The notes: a model not told the origin generated them from the sequence alone. A stretch of 64,000 nt of DNA from Macrolepiota albuminosa (GCA_027475525.1 JAMWFC010000054.1:930001-994000), one strand, 5' to 3'. Numbered from the stretch's first letter, positions 12,377-24,224 are shown. Numbers and translations are program-made.

Positions 12377-15300
12377 GGTCACCATATGGACTTGTAGCCC
12401 AAAGATAAGGACTGCACTTGTAAGAAAGTCTTCTTTTACTATATGAACCTTGACAGTCAGTAACAGAAAATAAATTTGTAAAAGATAAAGCATGTACTTT
12501 TAACTTGGTAGTACCCTAACGAACGTTGAGTTACTTGAACGATTCAGACATGACTTATCTCTACCGGGGTCCTTGGAATAAAAAAAAATGAAAAATAAGA
12601 GAGTTGACGTGAGAATGTCCACTGTCGTCGTCTAGAATAGTCGTGACGAATCCTCAGGAATGTAGTGGTGGGAACTTGAGGACGTTGAGTACGTGAACCA
12701 TGATGGATGTTCGGATAGCAGGTTAGCCGAAATGTGGCCAACATTAAAGCGGAGCCCGCAAAAGTTAGTCATTGAGGCCACTGAGAGAGATAACACTCTA
12801 CCCACATCGTTACAACAAGAGCACAACTACAGTTCTACAACCATCATGATCTCCTAGAATGATGCCCTCTCATGTAATGCATGATAGAGGCATGTCACGG
12901 ATTTTAAATCCTCTTGATTTTCATGCGCCGTTTTCGGAGGTAATTTGCCGATCTACTTGCGAAGTTTGCGATGCATTAAATTCACTTTTACCACAACCCT
13001 CATCTCAAAGGTCTCAAAGGGCATCACAGAAAACGTACATTGATCTCCGCAATTCACAAAGAACATAGAATAACTACTCATGCTAAATTAGTCCCAGTTT
13101 AACACAGCCTTAGTAGAGATGCAACGGATGCAACCAAAATGTGAGATGCGGATTGTGAACTATTGCAGAGAACCAAGTACAGCACCATGCAACGACCTTC
13201 CTCTATCTCACTAATTCCAGTTGGGTTGGAGTAGCCTCCAGCGTAATTTAGCACTGCTTTATTTCAAAGATTGTTTACATTCAACAACTAGGGGACTGCT
13301 TTCCAGCCTGCTCAATTACCTGGAAGGTCCTAAATCAATCATAGATACAACAGTCACAAAGACACTAAAAATATCAATTTCACCTTTGACTTATGAATGA
13401 GCGAACGTGGAACAAAGGACGCGGTGAGTTCAAGAGATCACTCTCCGAACGCAGCGATGTCATCATCGCTCGCTGCTGCAAGGTCGCATCAAGGTCAAGG
13501 ACAGAATTATCCCTTACAAGATTTTTCCAGACATGCTATTATGTGGCCGTCGTGGAGCACAGCATGTCCAAGATCTAGATTAAAAATGGACGTATACAGA
13601 ATACTACTACGACAATATGATTGTGATTCACCTTGGTATAATAAATAGGTGGCCTCAGGCTGCAATTTCCTTTTCCCTTTCTTCTCCTGTAAGGTAGAGA
13701 CAGTTCCACACACCAGTGTGCCTTCAAGAAGTGTAATAATGGATAATTACGGTCCGAAATCTGTAAATGGACTGCACATCTTGACGTTAGGTACGTGCCG
13801 ACCCGATGGCCGTCCCTTGCACATGCGTAAGTATCTTTACATCATGGGATGGTTCCATCTTGTTATCACGAATCCGCAGCTGCACAGATGCCTGTGTGGT
13901 TCTCGGCTTGCCTTATGTCAATGATATTAACGACGCCCGAGGTTTCTGTTAATGCTTGTTGCAAGTGTGAGTGCACAATAGATCTGGGAAAATGAGGGCT
14001 ATATCACGCATGATCCATCCTCCTATAGGATGTAGAGATTGATTAGCTACTGATACAGCGAGAACATAACAAGCTCACCTTTGATACCATGTTGATCCGG
14101 CTCTGACATCGGTTGCTTATGAACGTCTCAGACTTTCCAAAGTAGCCTTCGGTCTCGTTGAAGCTCCATCCCTTGCGTCCAAAGTGAGAAGTCGCCTGTT
14201 GGTAAAGATTCTCGTTTAAAAAAGAGCATTTGATGTAATCACAAAAAACGAGGGTAGCTTAGATGATTTGTCGGTTTCGAAGCAAGGTTCGTCCATGTAC
14301 ATGATATGAGCAGAGATTCCTTTGCCGGAAATCTCAAAATTTCGAAATGGAAAAAACGCGAACCGATGGTAAGAAATCTAAGTACCGCCGTTCGGCAAGA
14401 ATCTGTCGATTTGTCGATTGAGCACCAAACAAAGCAAGCCTACGAAATCAATCAACCACAAAGACCCTGACGGATTGCCTAATATTTTTGCATGCAGTAG
14501 AGGATCACAGACTTTGACGATGCAGCTTACGACAGCAGACCTAAAGAACAGAATTTAGGGTGAAAAAAAAATGAGTGTACTTACTCAATCCACGGTATGA
14601 TCGGACTAAAGAACCGAACTCTAAGCTATTCCTTGAGAAGGAAATCTGTCCACCCAATTTTGAATTTGATCAGCCGGCCTCAGGATAGATGGAGTACGGA
14701 TGCAGTATAATTTGGTGCCTCTCAGAAATAGCTGCATAGTCACAATAACAAACAGTTCAATTCGATCAGTGACTGTTACTTCTGAGACTGCAGCCTGCTC
14801 TCTTCTGACTGTCGGAAAGTTTGACTGAATGTGACCAATAACGAGTAGATTTTAAGCATTACAAGAGCCAGCTGCTCCAACAAAGTACTAACCCATAGAA
14901 ACCCATTTGTCGTTGCGAGAATTCGAGATCAAGACCAACGTGATCATCGCATTGGATAGAATCGGAATCATCCGTGGGTGACGAGCTTAAGGCTAAGCAT
15001 GTGGAACGTTTTGGTTTCTATACCAACGGACGATGGATCACAGCTATCACAGTTTGCAGATTAGTGTTTTCGGAACTTTCCTTGAACACGCCCTCAACTC
15101 ATTACTCAGGTCAGGGTCGATATACATGGACACTCATAAGATTTCTGGCCATTATCTTATGTTTTAACCCGATGGATATCTTTCGTGATATGTCAGGGAT
15201 GATGCAGGACATCTCTGGAAAATGTCACCAGGGTGGTAGGGGATAGATACAGAGTGTGAAGATCTTCTAGATCATCCCCTTGAAGCACCATGTCACATCT

Positions 15301-15394
15301 CATCACAATGTGCGAATTGTTTATACGAGTTTATTGAAAAGGATAATATGGTGGATAGGGTTAGGGTTAGGACGATGGAAAAAACGAAAAAAAA
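12377..15394. other. Long intergenic region, no gene supported
   Basis: About 3 kb without a convincing coding frame: only short frames without conserved blocks or matching splice sites. No tRNA or snRNA signature was seen on either strand before the U1-like gene at 15395. Confidence 0.5.
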
Positions 15395-15577
15395 GCGCCT
15401 GCCCAGCCAGAGTGGCCGGAGCAGGACAGGAAAATATTTAGACGGTGCATGAGCCGAAGCCCATACAAGCCGCAGACACTCCCTGTGTGGACAGGGTCGC
15501 CGTGCTATGGAGAGTCTCCATGGCCCACAAACCCGGGTACATGAAGGGGCTTGTGCCATCAAGGTAAGTATGAGTTG
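15355..15577. repeat. Dispersed duplicate block, copy A
   Basis: This block of about 223 bp recurs at 34079-34300 with only one substitution and a 1-base length change in an A-run. It covers the U1-like RNA and a downstream (minus-strand sense) telomere-like tagggttagggttagg motif. Confidence 0.95.
15395..15571 (-). ncRNA. U1: U1-like spliceosomal snRNA, copy 1
   Basis: Read on the minus strand, the RNA would begin AUACUUACCUU, the invariant U1 5' end that pairs with 5' splice sites. After it I can fold three hairpins, one with a cUUCGg tetraloop, a U-rich Sm-like site (AAAUAUUUUCC) and a 3' GC-rich stem-loop ending CAGGCGC, about 177 nt in all. Upstream lie a TATA-like element at about -30 (near 15600) and a block GGTCCGTGC at about -50 (15618-15626), both kept in the second copy. 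Against the call: I do not find the usual U1-70K loop GAUCAnGAAG in the first hairpin. Confidence 0.7.
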
Positions 15578-15614
15578 TTGCAATGCTGGGAGGCAGATTA
15601 TATAGGAAATGACG

Positions 15615-15626
15615 GGTGCACGGACC
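15615..15626 (-). promoter_or_regulatory. Candidate snRNA proximal promoter element
   Basis: The 9-mer GGTCCGTGC (minus strand) lies 47-55 nt upstream of the predicted U1-like 5' end. It recurs at 34342-34350, 48-56 nt upstream of the second copy, where the flanking sequence is otherwise unrelated. Confidence 0.5.
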
Positions 15627-15734
15627 AAGCACATCACGTGTTGAGAATTATAAGTTCAATAGGAATGTTTTAACTGTGGTTACATGGAGCGAAAAGTAAA
15701 AGAACATTCATAAAAAAACAAAAAGCACCGATCC

Positions 15735-17480
15735 CTATAATTTAGCCATAACACTCTCAAAAGTCCCCGCCTCGCTCCTCCACTTTTCCACTTCCACACC
15801 GGGATCATAGCCATACACCATTTTAATTTTCTCTCTCTCTTCCCGCACTTTCTCATTGACATTCCCCTCACTTTTCTTTCCCAGCCCCTCCCCTCTCCCT
15901 TGCAATTGCCCACTCTTCACCAACTCTGCCTGCATCATTCTCCTCAACTCTGAATCCCTCTGCTCCTGCGCCGGCCCATCCTGCAGATGGAATACGCCCT
16001 GGTTCATGCGCGATACGAGCTGCATGAGGGATGTGCGCGGGTGCCGGAGTTTCTGGTACGCACGCAGGAGAGTGGGTACTTGGCTCCGCAACGTGAGATT
16101 TGTGAAGAGGTCGCCTAGTACCGCCGCGTCTTCAATCTAGTAATCAGTTTTAGGAGTGAGCTATACGTTGGATTATATATGGAACCTACCGCCATTGCCG
16201 CACCTTGAGCGCGGTAGGGCTATAATCCAAGGTGCACGTATCGTAAATTAAATTGATTGCAAGAACCAAAACACGTACGAGCATTGGATGACATGCATCC
16301 CCGAGCAGGCAGACCTTATTGCTGGGATGAATCCATGACTCCAGCGGATCGCGATCGAATAACGCCCAGCTCATCGTCAAAGGTACGAGACTCAACAACT
16401 TCCTGACGCTAGATGCAGTTTCAGTACTTTTCGCCTCAAACAACAGACTCGAATCTTTACCGAGGCTCAAAATCAGCATAATCAGCCCTCATCCTTGCAC
16501 AATCCGTCGGCACAGGGACCTCGCCCTCCCCATTACTAGGGTGTATCATCACCAAGTTATATTCCTTCTTCGCTCGCTAACATAGGAACGTAAGCAACTC
16601 TTTTCCACTTTCACAACGAGTGGCGATAAGATACTTACAATGCAATACCCAACGATATGCCTTCCTGGCCCCATCCACAAATTCGTATCTGCATCTTCAA
16701 CAAACGGTCTCAGCTCCGGATCCTTCATCATCTCCGCAGTAGGAACCGTGGCTCTGTACGCCGCGTCCCCTGTATTATGCGGGGTGTCCTTCTTACCCAC
16801 GACGATGTCCCGCACGATGCTCCGAATCCCATCAGCGCCAATCACCAAGTCGGTTTTTATTATCTCCCCCGACTCCAAGACGACAAACGGAGTGCTGGGT
16901 TCTACAGTTAGGACTTTGCTTTTCAGGCGTAATGTCATATATGGAGCCGCAAGCTCTTGTAACAGCCTGTGAAGATCCGCTCGCTGTGGCTGGGATTACT
17001 ATCGGACAGTCAATGTTCTGATAAACACAGCGGCCTACATGGATATGGTAGTACGGCGCTCCGTACTCACGCTCGATATCATCACCCCATTTATTCCACC
17101 CAACGCGTTCCCCATCCCGATCTACAAAAAAAAAAAAACAAAAACAAAAAAAAATACCAACGATCATGAGTCACTTGCGCCATTCAGTTCAGATGGATGA
17201 TGACACTGCACGAACATCTACGCATGGAGACTGCCTGAGGGACGACAGCGATCTTCTTAAGCTCCTCTCCGAGACCCCACCGTATCAAAAGGCGAGAGAC
17301 GTTAGGCGCGCACTGGATCCCCGCACCGGCTTCCTGCAAAAAGCTCGCGCTCTCAAGAACAGTGACTTTATGTCCTGCGCGTCCAAGACAATACGCAGCG
17401 GCCAGTCCTCCGATCCCAGCGCCGACGATCGTAATGTCCAATTTCAATAGTCCGCCATTGTACTGTTGCGACCCATACAT
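15735..17480 (-). CDS. FAD-dependent monooxygenase, salicylate hydroxylase-like
   Basis: Predicted NAD(P)H- and FAD-dependent aromatic hydroxylase (group A flavoprotein monooxygenase). Seven exons (17480-17216, 17121-17039, 16983-16639, 16576-16461, 16402-16279, 16219-16190, 16136-15735) sum to an intact 454-aa frame. Motifs: GAGIGG of the FAD-binding Rossmann fold near the N-terminus, the DG motif in VIGADGIRS, and the GD motif in LLGDACHPML followed by PYRAQGAAMAIEDA. I chose ATG 17480 because it places the Rossmann fold about 17 residues in, as is usual; an in-frame ATG at 17597 would add 39 residues. There are no neighbouring pathway genes, so the substrate is open; members hydroxylate salicylate and other phenolic acids. 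Confidence 0.9.
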
Positions 17481-18498
17481 GAGAACGACACGCGTAAAGA
17501 CATACGAACGAGTAGGAACCCTTGGGGTTCTACACACACCTTTGTGGGCCTGACAGGGGTTTGCTGTGGCATCGCAGGACTCTATCAGACTCGCCATGAG
17601 CGTCCAGTCTATCTCACATGCTCGAGCTCGTGCTCACACCCTCGAGCGTCGAGTCGAGCACAAACCTCAAGCAAAGACTCACCATCCCAAAACCGCTAGC
17701 AAGTCAAGTCGGAAAGGAAACAGCTCAGAAAAAGTTTTGACCGAGTGGAAGCCAGATCACTTCCGGGGGCCTGAGATGTGGCATATATACTTATATAACG
17801 GAATAGGCAGACGAAACATATATACATACACCTGACAACGCGCAGGAATGGCAATCTCCATGCTCTGCTGAGACGCTGCATCTTTCGGCATGTCTGCCGC
17901 CGAAAGATTGCTTGTTGTGCATGCTGGCATGATCTGATAAGGTTGTCAGTGTCAAGGGTTTCTTTACGACATGGACTGCCCCAGGTGCGTAGTAGTTGGG
18001 AACCAAGGACGGTGATGAGTGGAGAATGATGATCATGGGGTAGACGACAGAGAGTGACGTGGTCTGCGAAAAGATGAGCCGAGATTTTAGAGCTAACGGA
18101 CCTCAGTTGTGTTCATGCATCAGTTTGAGTTCTCGGGAAAATCTCTCATCAACATGGATGCTGTCAGTTAACCAAGCAGCAGAGGTTGCAGAAGATTTGT
18201 GCACACGACAACACCGAAGCAGGTATCAGACCAAATTAATACTAGCGTTCAGAAGGCGGACGCGGGGGATACCACGGGGATACAAAGTGTGACGCTAGAA
18301 GATTCTGACAAGCCCGGGGTATGGATACTGATCATCAGATTCCATATATGAAAATTTGATCTCACAGAATCACCATCTCTCAAATTTTCAATGTCCACAA
18401 CTTCATGATGTAAAATATCCCAGTGTTTCCAATGGTACTAGTTTACATACATGTCCAACGCGTCCAGCATACATCTAAAAAGAAATCAACGACAGCAG
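17481..18498. other. Intergenic, no gene supported
   Basis: It holds the promoter side of the monooxygenase and the 3' side of the F-box gene. Short frames only; the direct repeat-like run of tcgagc/cgagc near 17620-17660 is simple sequence. Confidence 0.5.
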
Positions 18499-21060
18499 TT
18501 ACTCATAACATAAAATAAAGATCATCCCATCCTTCACACTCAAAATTACCGCCCCCTGACTCTGGTCGATATTGATCGTCTCAACCATATCCAGATCCAG
18601 ATCCGGGGGCGTCTCCAGAGTCCTAACCACACCCCCAGTCTTCGACCACGGTTCCTCGCCCTCACTTGTTTTACCGAGACTCTCATCAAACGGCGGAAAC
18701 GTAACAAACCTCAACCACTTCGCCTCCGGATCCTCCGAGCGCGGACGCGCGGGGTCATCCTCATTATCCACAAACTCAATCCACGCCGCGTGCCCAAAAT
18801 CAACCGCAACAAGCGGGCGCGGGCGATCCCCCTCGCTGTCATCGTCCTCCTGCTCCTCCGGCATGTCCGCAACGCACACAACCTCGAACGGCGTGTCGAC
18901 ATACCAAAGATGCATCAACGCCGCATCGTCCACGTCCTGCTCCTGCTCCTCGTCCTCTCCTTCCCACAGGTCCACACAACCCTTCCCCTTCGCCTTGCCT
19001 TTCGCACTCGCCTGCGTGGCCTCCCGCTCGCCCGGCGGCCGCAGCGGGTGCGGGGGCCCCACAAGCTTCTGCGCGAGCTCCGACACGGCGTCGGGGTCCC
19101 ATTCGCCCTGGGCCAGCGGAACGCGGAAGTAGTGCTGCGCTAGCATGAAACGCGTGCGGTGTGTATTGGGGTCATGTGCAGCGAGAAGGACGACCGTGCA
19201 GCTCACGCGAGGGATGCCGGGAAGGCTGGGCCACCATTGGCGGACAAAGTGCGCGCTGTCGGGGTACCAGGTTGGGAAGGGATATGGGTTCACGTTCGAT
19301 TGTGGTGATGGCACGGAGAGCCTGCCGGAGAGGGTTGGTGTAGCCGGCGGACTCGATGTTAGCGCTTCAGTGCCGTCCGAAGTCGATGGTGTTAGAGGTG
19401 GTGTCATGCTCGATGGGCTTAGTAAGAGGGAAGGACCGTTGGTGCTGTTAGTCACGCCAGCCCCGTTTGTTCCATTCGTCGCTGGTGCGGGATGAGGGGG
19501 CTCCACAGACTCAGTATGAAAAGTGTTTTTAAGCATTGAAAAGATGAACTTTCTGTGGAGCGTCATTGCCGGCGAGACGCGATAGGATATTCTTGGAATA
19601 TCAGATTTAGACACCAGTGTTTTTGTGAAAACCTCCAGGAGATGTAAAGGATAAAAATACTGATATGCCCCGAGACTTTCTTCGCAATGAATAACGATAT
19701 TTTGTTCATATAAAATACATGACCAATTCGATGATGGGGCCTGATGTGGATACAGGATTAGATTTAGAACGTGTCCTGTTGATGGGTTCACTCACGCATT
19801 CGATCCCGGTATCAATAAAGATATACTCAGGCTTGTCCCAATCAAGGAGTGCGTATAAACAGATGGTACTGGTACCACCGGCGTATATGAAAGCCGACAA
19901 CAACCTCGCTATTGGATCGAGGAGGAATACGTTCATGACGACGCCCCTCGTCTTGAACTCGGTTACATGTTCAAATATCGGTGGAGTATCCGCACTCTCC
20001 CCAGTATTCCCATCAAAGAACCTCAGCCTCATGAGAACGAAGTCCATAAGTCGTGTATCATCGTTTCTGTCGGAAAGATATAATACCATCCGACGAAGCT
20101 GATCAGATAGAACCTTACCGGTGAATCATAATTTTGGCCATGGTAAAATACACCGTCTTCTCTTCAAACTCAACTCGACACTTCCAGAGCTCCCACCTTT
20201 CACCCGGACTCCATTCAGCAATGCACCTGTCCGTCTGCACATCCCAGCAGACAACCTTCCCAGTCTTCGTCGCACATAATGTATAGCTTGAGGTAATCGG
20301 AGACAGCCAGTCAACCTCTTCTCCCGGCGGCGCGCTAACAACCTTAAACCACTGCCTCGAATTCGTGACAGACCCTGTTACGACGTCCATGTAATTGGAA
20401 TGTTCATTGACGTCCTTGTACGGACCGATGCTGATTGGGCGGGGCCCCCGATGCTGCCACACGTACTCGTAACGCGTGGCCTTGTTCACAGCGCGTATGA
20501 GTTGTTGAGTAGAAAGGTCTGTTATTCGCTGAAAGCCTTTCAAAGGCAACGCTCGACTTCTGCGGAGGAGATTGTTGGCGATTTGACGATAGACCGGGCG
20601 TGAAATCGAAAATCCATAAAGGGATCTGCATGTCTAGGATAGTATTTCAGCGGTAGGACGCGTGAGCACGAGAGAAGAAAAGTGGCGGAACTCGTCGGCT
20701 GCAGCTCGTGTCAATGATCCAACAATCGATCGTAAGACAGTGGTTGTTGCCCTCTACGATCACGACAACATTCCAATGTAAAGTCCTCGCTGTGAGTCTG
20801 TCATGCAAAGCTGAGCATTCGACACGCGTAGGAAAGAGCTCCGGACGTTGTGTCACTTGGAATGGGTGCAATGCACACGCACACGCATTGTCCTTTTGGC
20901 CCAGGACGTTGCGCGAGCAGTTTTACCCATATTCCCTGCATCCAAAAATATTACTTACCAAATGAAGATTGTGAACATCGAGCAGGTCGAGTCGTGAGGC
21001 GATATTTAGCAACAGATCGTAAGGCAGGGAATGGAGATTCGGGGACCCCAAGAACCCCAT
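18499..21060 (-). CDS. F-box protein with propeller-like C-terminal region
   Basis: Likely substrate-recognition subunit of an SCF-type ubiquitin ligase. Exon 1 (21060-20959) carries the F-box start (SLPYDLLLNIASRLDLLDVHNL). A 325-nt intron leads to exon 2 (20633-20119), which continues the motif (CRSLYGFSISRPVYRQI, RALPLKGFQRITDL). Exons 3 (20066-19796) and 4 (19740-18499) complete a 709-aa frame. A WD-like repeat unit is visible in exon 2 (LCATKTGKVVCWDVQTDRC). The C-terminal third includes Gly/Ser/Thr/Pro-rich linkers and acidic runs. The long first intron is unusual here and could hide a further exon. What it recognises is unknown. Confidence 0.75.
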
Positions 21061-22904
21061 GCTGTCTCTACGAGCTTCTACTTAGCAAGTTGTATATCAG
21101 ATAAAAGAGGTTTTATACCTTTCAAGAGAACAAGAGCAAGTATTATAATCCAATGCGCTGAACAAAGTAACTTACGAGGGAAGTGGTGATCTCTTTGCTG
21201 ACTCAGCGATCATTTCCACATTCGATTTGTTGTTCTTGGTTTCTTGTTTTATCCCTACGTTGTTATAAGTTTTGTAATCAAATCAACAAAGCTTGTTTTC
21301 TTTTCTCGCACGTCCTGATTCTTGGTGCTGATATCCATTCTACGCCAACTTTTATGTCGATGGCCAGCCTGAGAACACGAGTTCCGCGGAACTTCGAGGA
21401 TTACCAGTGTGCCAGGCCACCCAACCACACGCTGTCACTTTCTTTTTAGTGGTGAACCTTCCTATTAGTGGCCACTGAGTCGACTATCTGTCTCAAGCGC
21501 CAACGACCAACCAGGCTCTCTCGGAAGACAAGGATAGAGTTCAAATTGAAGATGATTTTTTATCGATTGGTATGCAAGAACCATCCGTGGTCACAGCAAC
21601 AGATCTCACCCTCAAGGAAACAGTGGAAACACGATCCTCGGTTTGTGCCCTTTTCGTCCAGAATCTAATTCAAAAACAGAAGCCATCTCCAAAATTTTTA
21701 TACCACAGTATGAACTTGTCTCACTGCTTCCAATTTTGGATCGTGTGTGAGGGTCAGATAACGCTCCTCCTGGCTTCCCATCGTCTATCGGCCGCCAGGC
21801 CCCAAGTCTTTCTATCCTCATATAGTATGCTATTCACCGCAGAAGTTGCCAAGCGACCACAACCTTCTCCGTATCGGGGCTTTTTCAACGTGACAACATA
21901 CATATCAAACAATAGTCAGTTCTGCCAGTGCCTCAACACGAGTCGAAAATCAACATAGGTTATACATGCACCAGTACTGTGGTCTCCTGTCCCTGATATC
22001 TGCATGCAGTGCACGCGACAAGCCACCTGTCCAACCCTTCATATATATTTATTTACAAATTATTGCCTTATCATTGCAAGGCCCCCGCGGGTGCCTCACT
22101 CCAGACTCGTGCGTTTTTTCTCATTGGCTGATTTCACAGCCGATGTTGATTTGCTTCGCCAGATTTCCACTTTCACTCTCATCCATACTTATTTGAGGTG
22201 GATACTTACCGCTCTAAGTCCCGTGTCTTCCAGAAGTACGCCGCCGCCGCTCGCTTTCCCTTTCTTTCCCACTCGTCGCCCACATCTTCCCCTCCCTCTA
22301 TCTACGACAGCGTGCTGAAAATCTCCATGCCTTGCGAATCAGGATCTATAAGTCGCTTCCACTTTCACAAGTGCCAATCTATGTGCATCTCGGTGCCTTT
22401 TGAAGCATTGAGCGGATCATCTCTGATAAAGTGGAGGTATGGAACTCCACTTGAACCGATACGAAGGTACTGTCTATTTCTTTTCTTTTTCTAAAACCAT
22501 TACTCGTATCAAATTGCAACGTTATTTGATATTTCTTCCCTCGTGCCCAAGATGTAGATCTAGCCTGATCTGCCTTCTTGTTTCACTTTTGGTTCTCCAT
22601 TCGGATGATAGGTCAGTTTCAATTTTCCATGCCATGATGCCAGCATCGCTCGACATCACATGCAAGCGAGATCGTCAAGCGGCCTGCGTGGTCGCCAACC
22701 TTCATGATCAGTTCCTAATGAATATTATTTAGCAAAAAAACAGATCCTCCACAGAACCACAAGTACGGCTCGATCAGGAATGGCAAGCCAGCCGTGAGAT
22801 CCACGTGGACAATCGTTCGCGGAGCTTGCACCAGCTCTTGATGATCACGATGTCAAGAAGATATGAAAACTTACAAGTTCCATCGTCTCTGTCTGGTTAG
22901 CATC
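21061..22904. other. Intergenic, no gene supported
   Basis: About 1.8 kb of AT-rich sequence with pyrimidine-rich patches (for example 22225-22310 and 22470-22500) ahead of the retrotransposon insertion. No frame has recognisable conserved blocks. Confidence 0.5.
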
Positions 22905-22909
22905 CTTGA

Positions 22910-23138
22910 TGTCATGATATCTTCATATGATATCTTCACTTTCCCTACTTTACTTCCACATTACTAGTTACGGTCACGTGACTACATACATTCTACGGAC
23001 ACCTGAATACGCAGTTCCTTAGTTCTATTCATTTCGTATTCAGGTATGTTGTCGCAAGTGTCTTCCATATAGTTATAATATATATTTCGTATTCAGCTTC
23101 CTACGTGCTGCGTTGCAGACCACGATCGAAGCCTAACA
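22910..23138 (+). repeat. 5' LTR
   Basis: 229 bp, TG...CA. It holds the 12-mer tagttctattca (23020-23031), complementary to the sequence 2 nt past the LTR end, and a TATA-like ttataatatata run near 23073-23086. Confidence 0.97.
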
Positions 23139-23140
23139 CT

Positions 23141-23152
23141 TGAATAGAACTA
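23141..23152 (+). promoter_or_regulatory. Candidate self-priming primer-binding site
   Basis: The 12 bases tgaatagaacta start two bases after the LTR and are the exact reverse complement of 23020-23031 inside the LTR. No tRNA-like TGG start is present. This is the arrangement known from Tf1/sushi-type chromoviruses, where the transcript primes itself. Confidence 0.65.
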
Positions 23153-23175
23153 CCTACGAAAATTTTCGTCGATCG

Positions 23176-24192
23176 ATGTCGGATACGCCCAACGCGCCGG
23201 AACCCACCCCCTCTGCGGAAGAGGCGATTGCGGGCATGGTCTTTGATGCCCTGCGGGCAGAACTCACAACCCAGCTACAGGCCGGCCTTGCGGAAATGCA
23301 GGCCGGGTTTGATGCGTTCGAGGCTCGTTTGCGGGTCGTCGAGCAGGCTGGCCGCGGGGTAGGTCACAGACCCAGCATCAGCCCTCCGGAGAAGTACGAC
23401 GGTGTTGCCAAGGCGTTGGCAGACCAGTTTGTCCGGCAAGTTGAGGCAGCGGCTGAGTTCGAGGTCTTTCGTGATGATCGCCAGAAAATCTTATGGGCGC
23501 AGTCATATTTGACAGGCTCGGCTCAACAGTGGTCTTGCGTCATCACGACGGGTTCGGACGATCCGGTCGCCAACCCGCGTCGTTTCCAGTGGGCGGCGTG
23601 GCTGGAGGATTTCAAGGCGGCTTTTGGCATGCGAGACCCAGCGCAGGACGCGCTGAACCGTATTTCGACCCTGCGACAGGGCTCCAAATCAATCACCGAG
23701 TATTGTACAGCCTTCTTCGAGCTGAAGGCCAGGCTGAGCCCTGCGGACGCGGCGAGCGATTACGTGAAGGATCGCTTTTGGAAAGGCCTCAGTGGAGCGG
23801 CAATGGAGGCATTGATCAACACGGATTACCAGACGGCGGAGGAAGCACGCGATATCTTGCTGCGCAGGGAGAGTAAGCTTGCGGATCTAGCGGCCTGGCG
23901 TAAGGGTGCGTTGCATGGTGCGGGCTCTGCAGCCCCTCGAGCGGCGGTGTCAGGGACGGGTGCTCCGGCGGTGCGATCCGCCCCCCCTCCATCCCCAGCG
24001 GACCCGAATGCGATGGATATCGACCTGGCGAAGACGGTACCGGCTGCGAGGAAGTGTTTTAAGTGCAAGAAGGCGGGACACCTCATGGCGGAGTGCCCGC
24101 TGTGGGCGGCAGCAATCAAGGCAGCGGTGCGGGAGGCGTTGGCGGTGGGAGAGACGAAGGCGCAGGAGGCGCCAGAGGCGGGTTTTGTGTAG
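23176..24192 (+). CDS. gag: Gag of the chromovirus
   Basis: A capsid/nucleocapsid precursor of 338 aa from the first ATG (23176). It has a retrotransposon capsid-like middle region (QWAAWLEDFKAAFG, QGSKSITEYCTAFFEL) and a C-terminal CCHC zinc knuckle (CFKCKKAGHLMAEC) for RNA binding. The frame overlaps Pol by about 130 nt. The last codons before the stop (TAG at 24190-24192) form a slippery heptamer, so Pol is expected as a Gag-Pol fusion. Confidence 0.95.
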   Translation: MSDTPNAPEPTPSAEEAIAGMVFDALRAELTTQLQAGLAEMQAGFDAFEARLRVVEQAGRGVGHRPSISPPEKYDGVAKALADQFVRQVEAAAEFEVFRDDRQKILWAQSYLTGSAQQWSCVITTGSDDPVANPRRFQWAAWLEDFKAAFGMRDPAQDALNRISTLRQGSKSITEYCTAFFELKARLSPADAASDYVKDRFWKGLSGAAMEALINTDYQTAEEARDILLRRESKLADLAAWRKGALHGAGSAAPRAAVSGTGAPAVRSAPPPSPADPNAMDIDLAKTVPAARKCFKCKKAGHLMAECPLWAAAIKAAVREALAVGETKAQEAPEAGFV

Positions 24193-24224
24193 GGTTGCCC
24201 CGTGCCGCCACGGCGGGCGCAACC
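24180..24224 (+). promoter_or_regulatory. Programmed -1 ribosomal frameshift signal
   Basis: The heptamer G GGT TTT (24180-24186) is in the Gag frame just before GTG TAG. Slipping back one base continues in the Pol frame. Five to six bases further on begins a GC-rich hairpin (about 24193-24224): outer arm GGTTGC with GCAACC, inner arm CGTG with CACG. Confidence 0.85.

Noticed and set aside
15355..15577. Plus-strand reading of the duplicated block as an exon ending in a perfect 5' splice site (AAG/GTAAGTAT)
   Set aside because: No coding frame is conserved. The minus strand shows U1-like start, cUUCGg loop, Sm-like site and conserved upstream elements at fixed spacing.
15735..17480. Secondary-metabolite cluster around the FAD monooxygenase
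   Set aside because: No PKS, NRPS, terpene synthase or cytochrome P450 nearby.
18572..19132. Long plus-strand frame antisense to the F-box gene
   Set aside because: Mirror frame of a GC-rich coding exon; low-complexity Ser/Arg composition and no start context.
22910..23143. Extending the LTR to 234 bp so that it ends in CTTGA
   Set aside because: It would lose the TG...CA ends and the target-site duplication, although the coincidence is noted as a finding.
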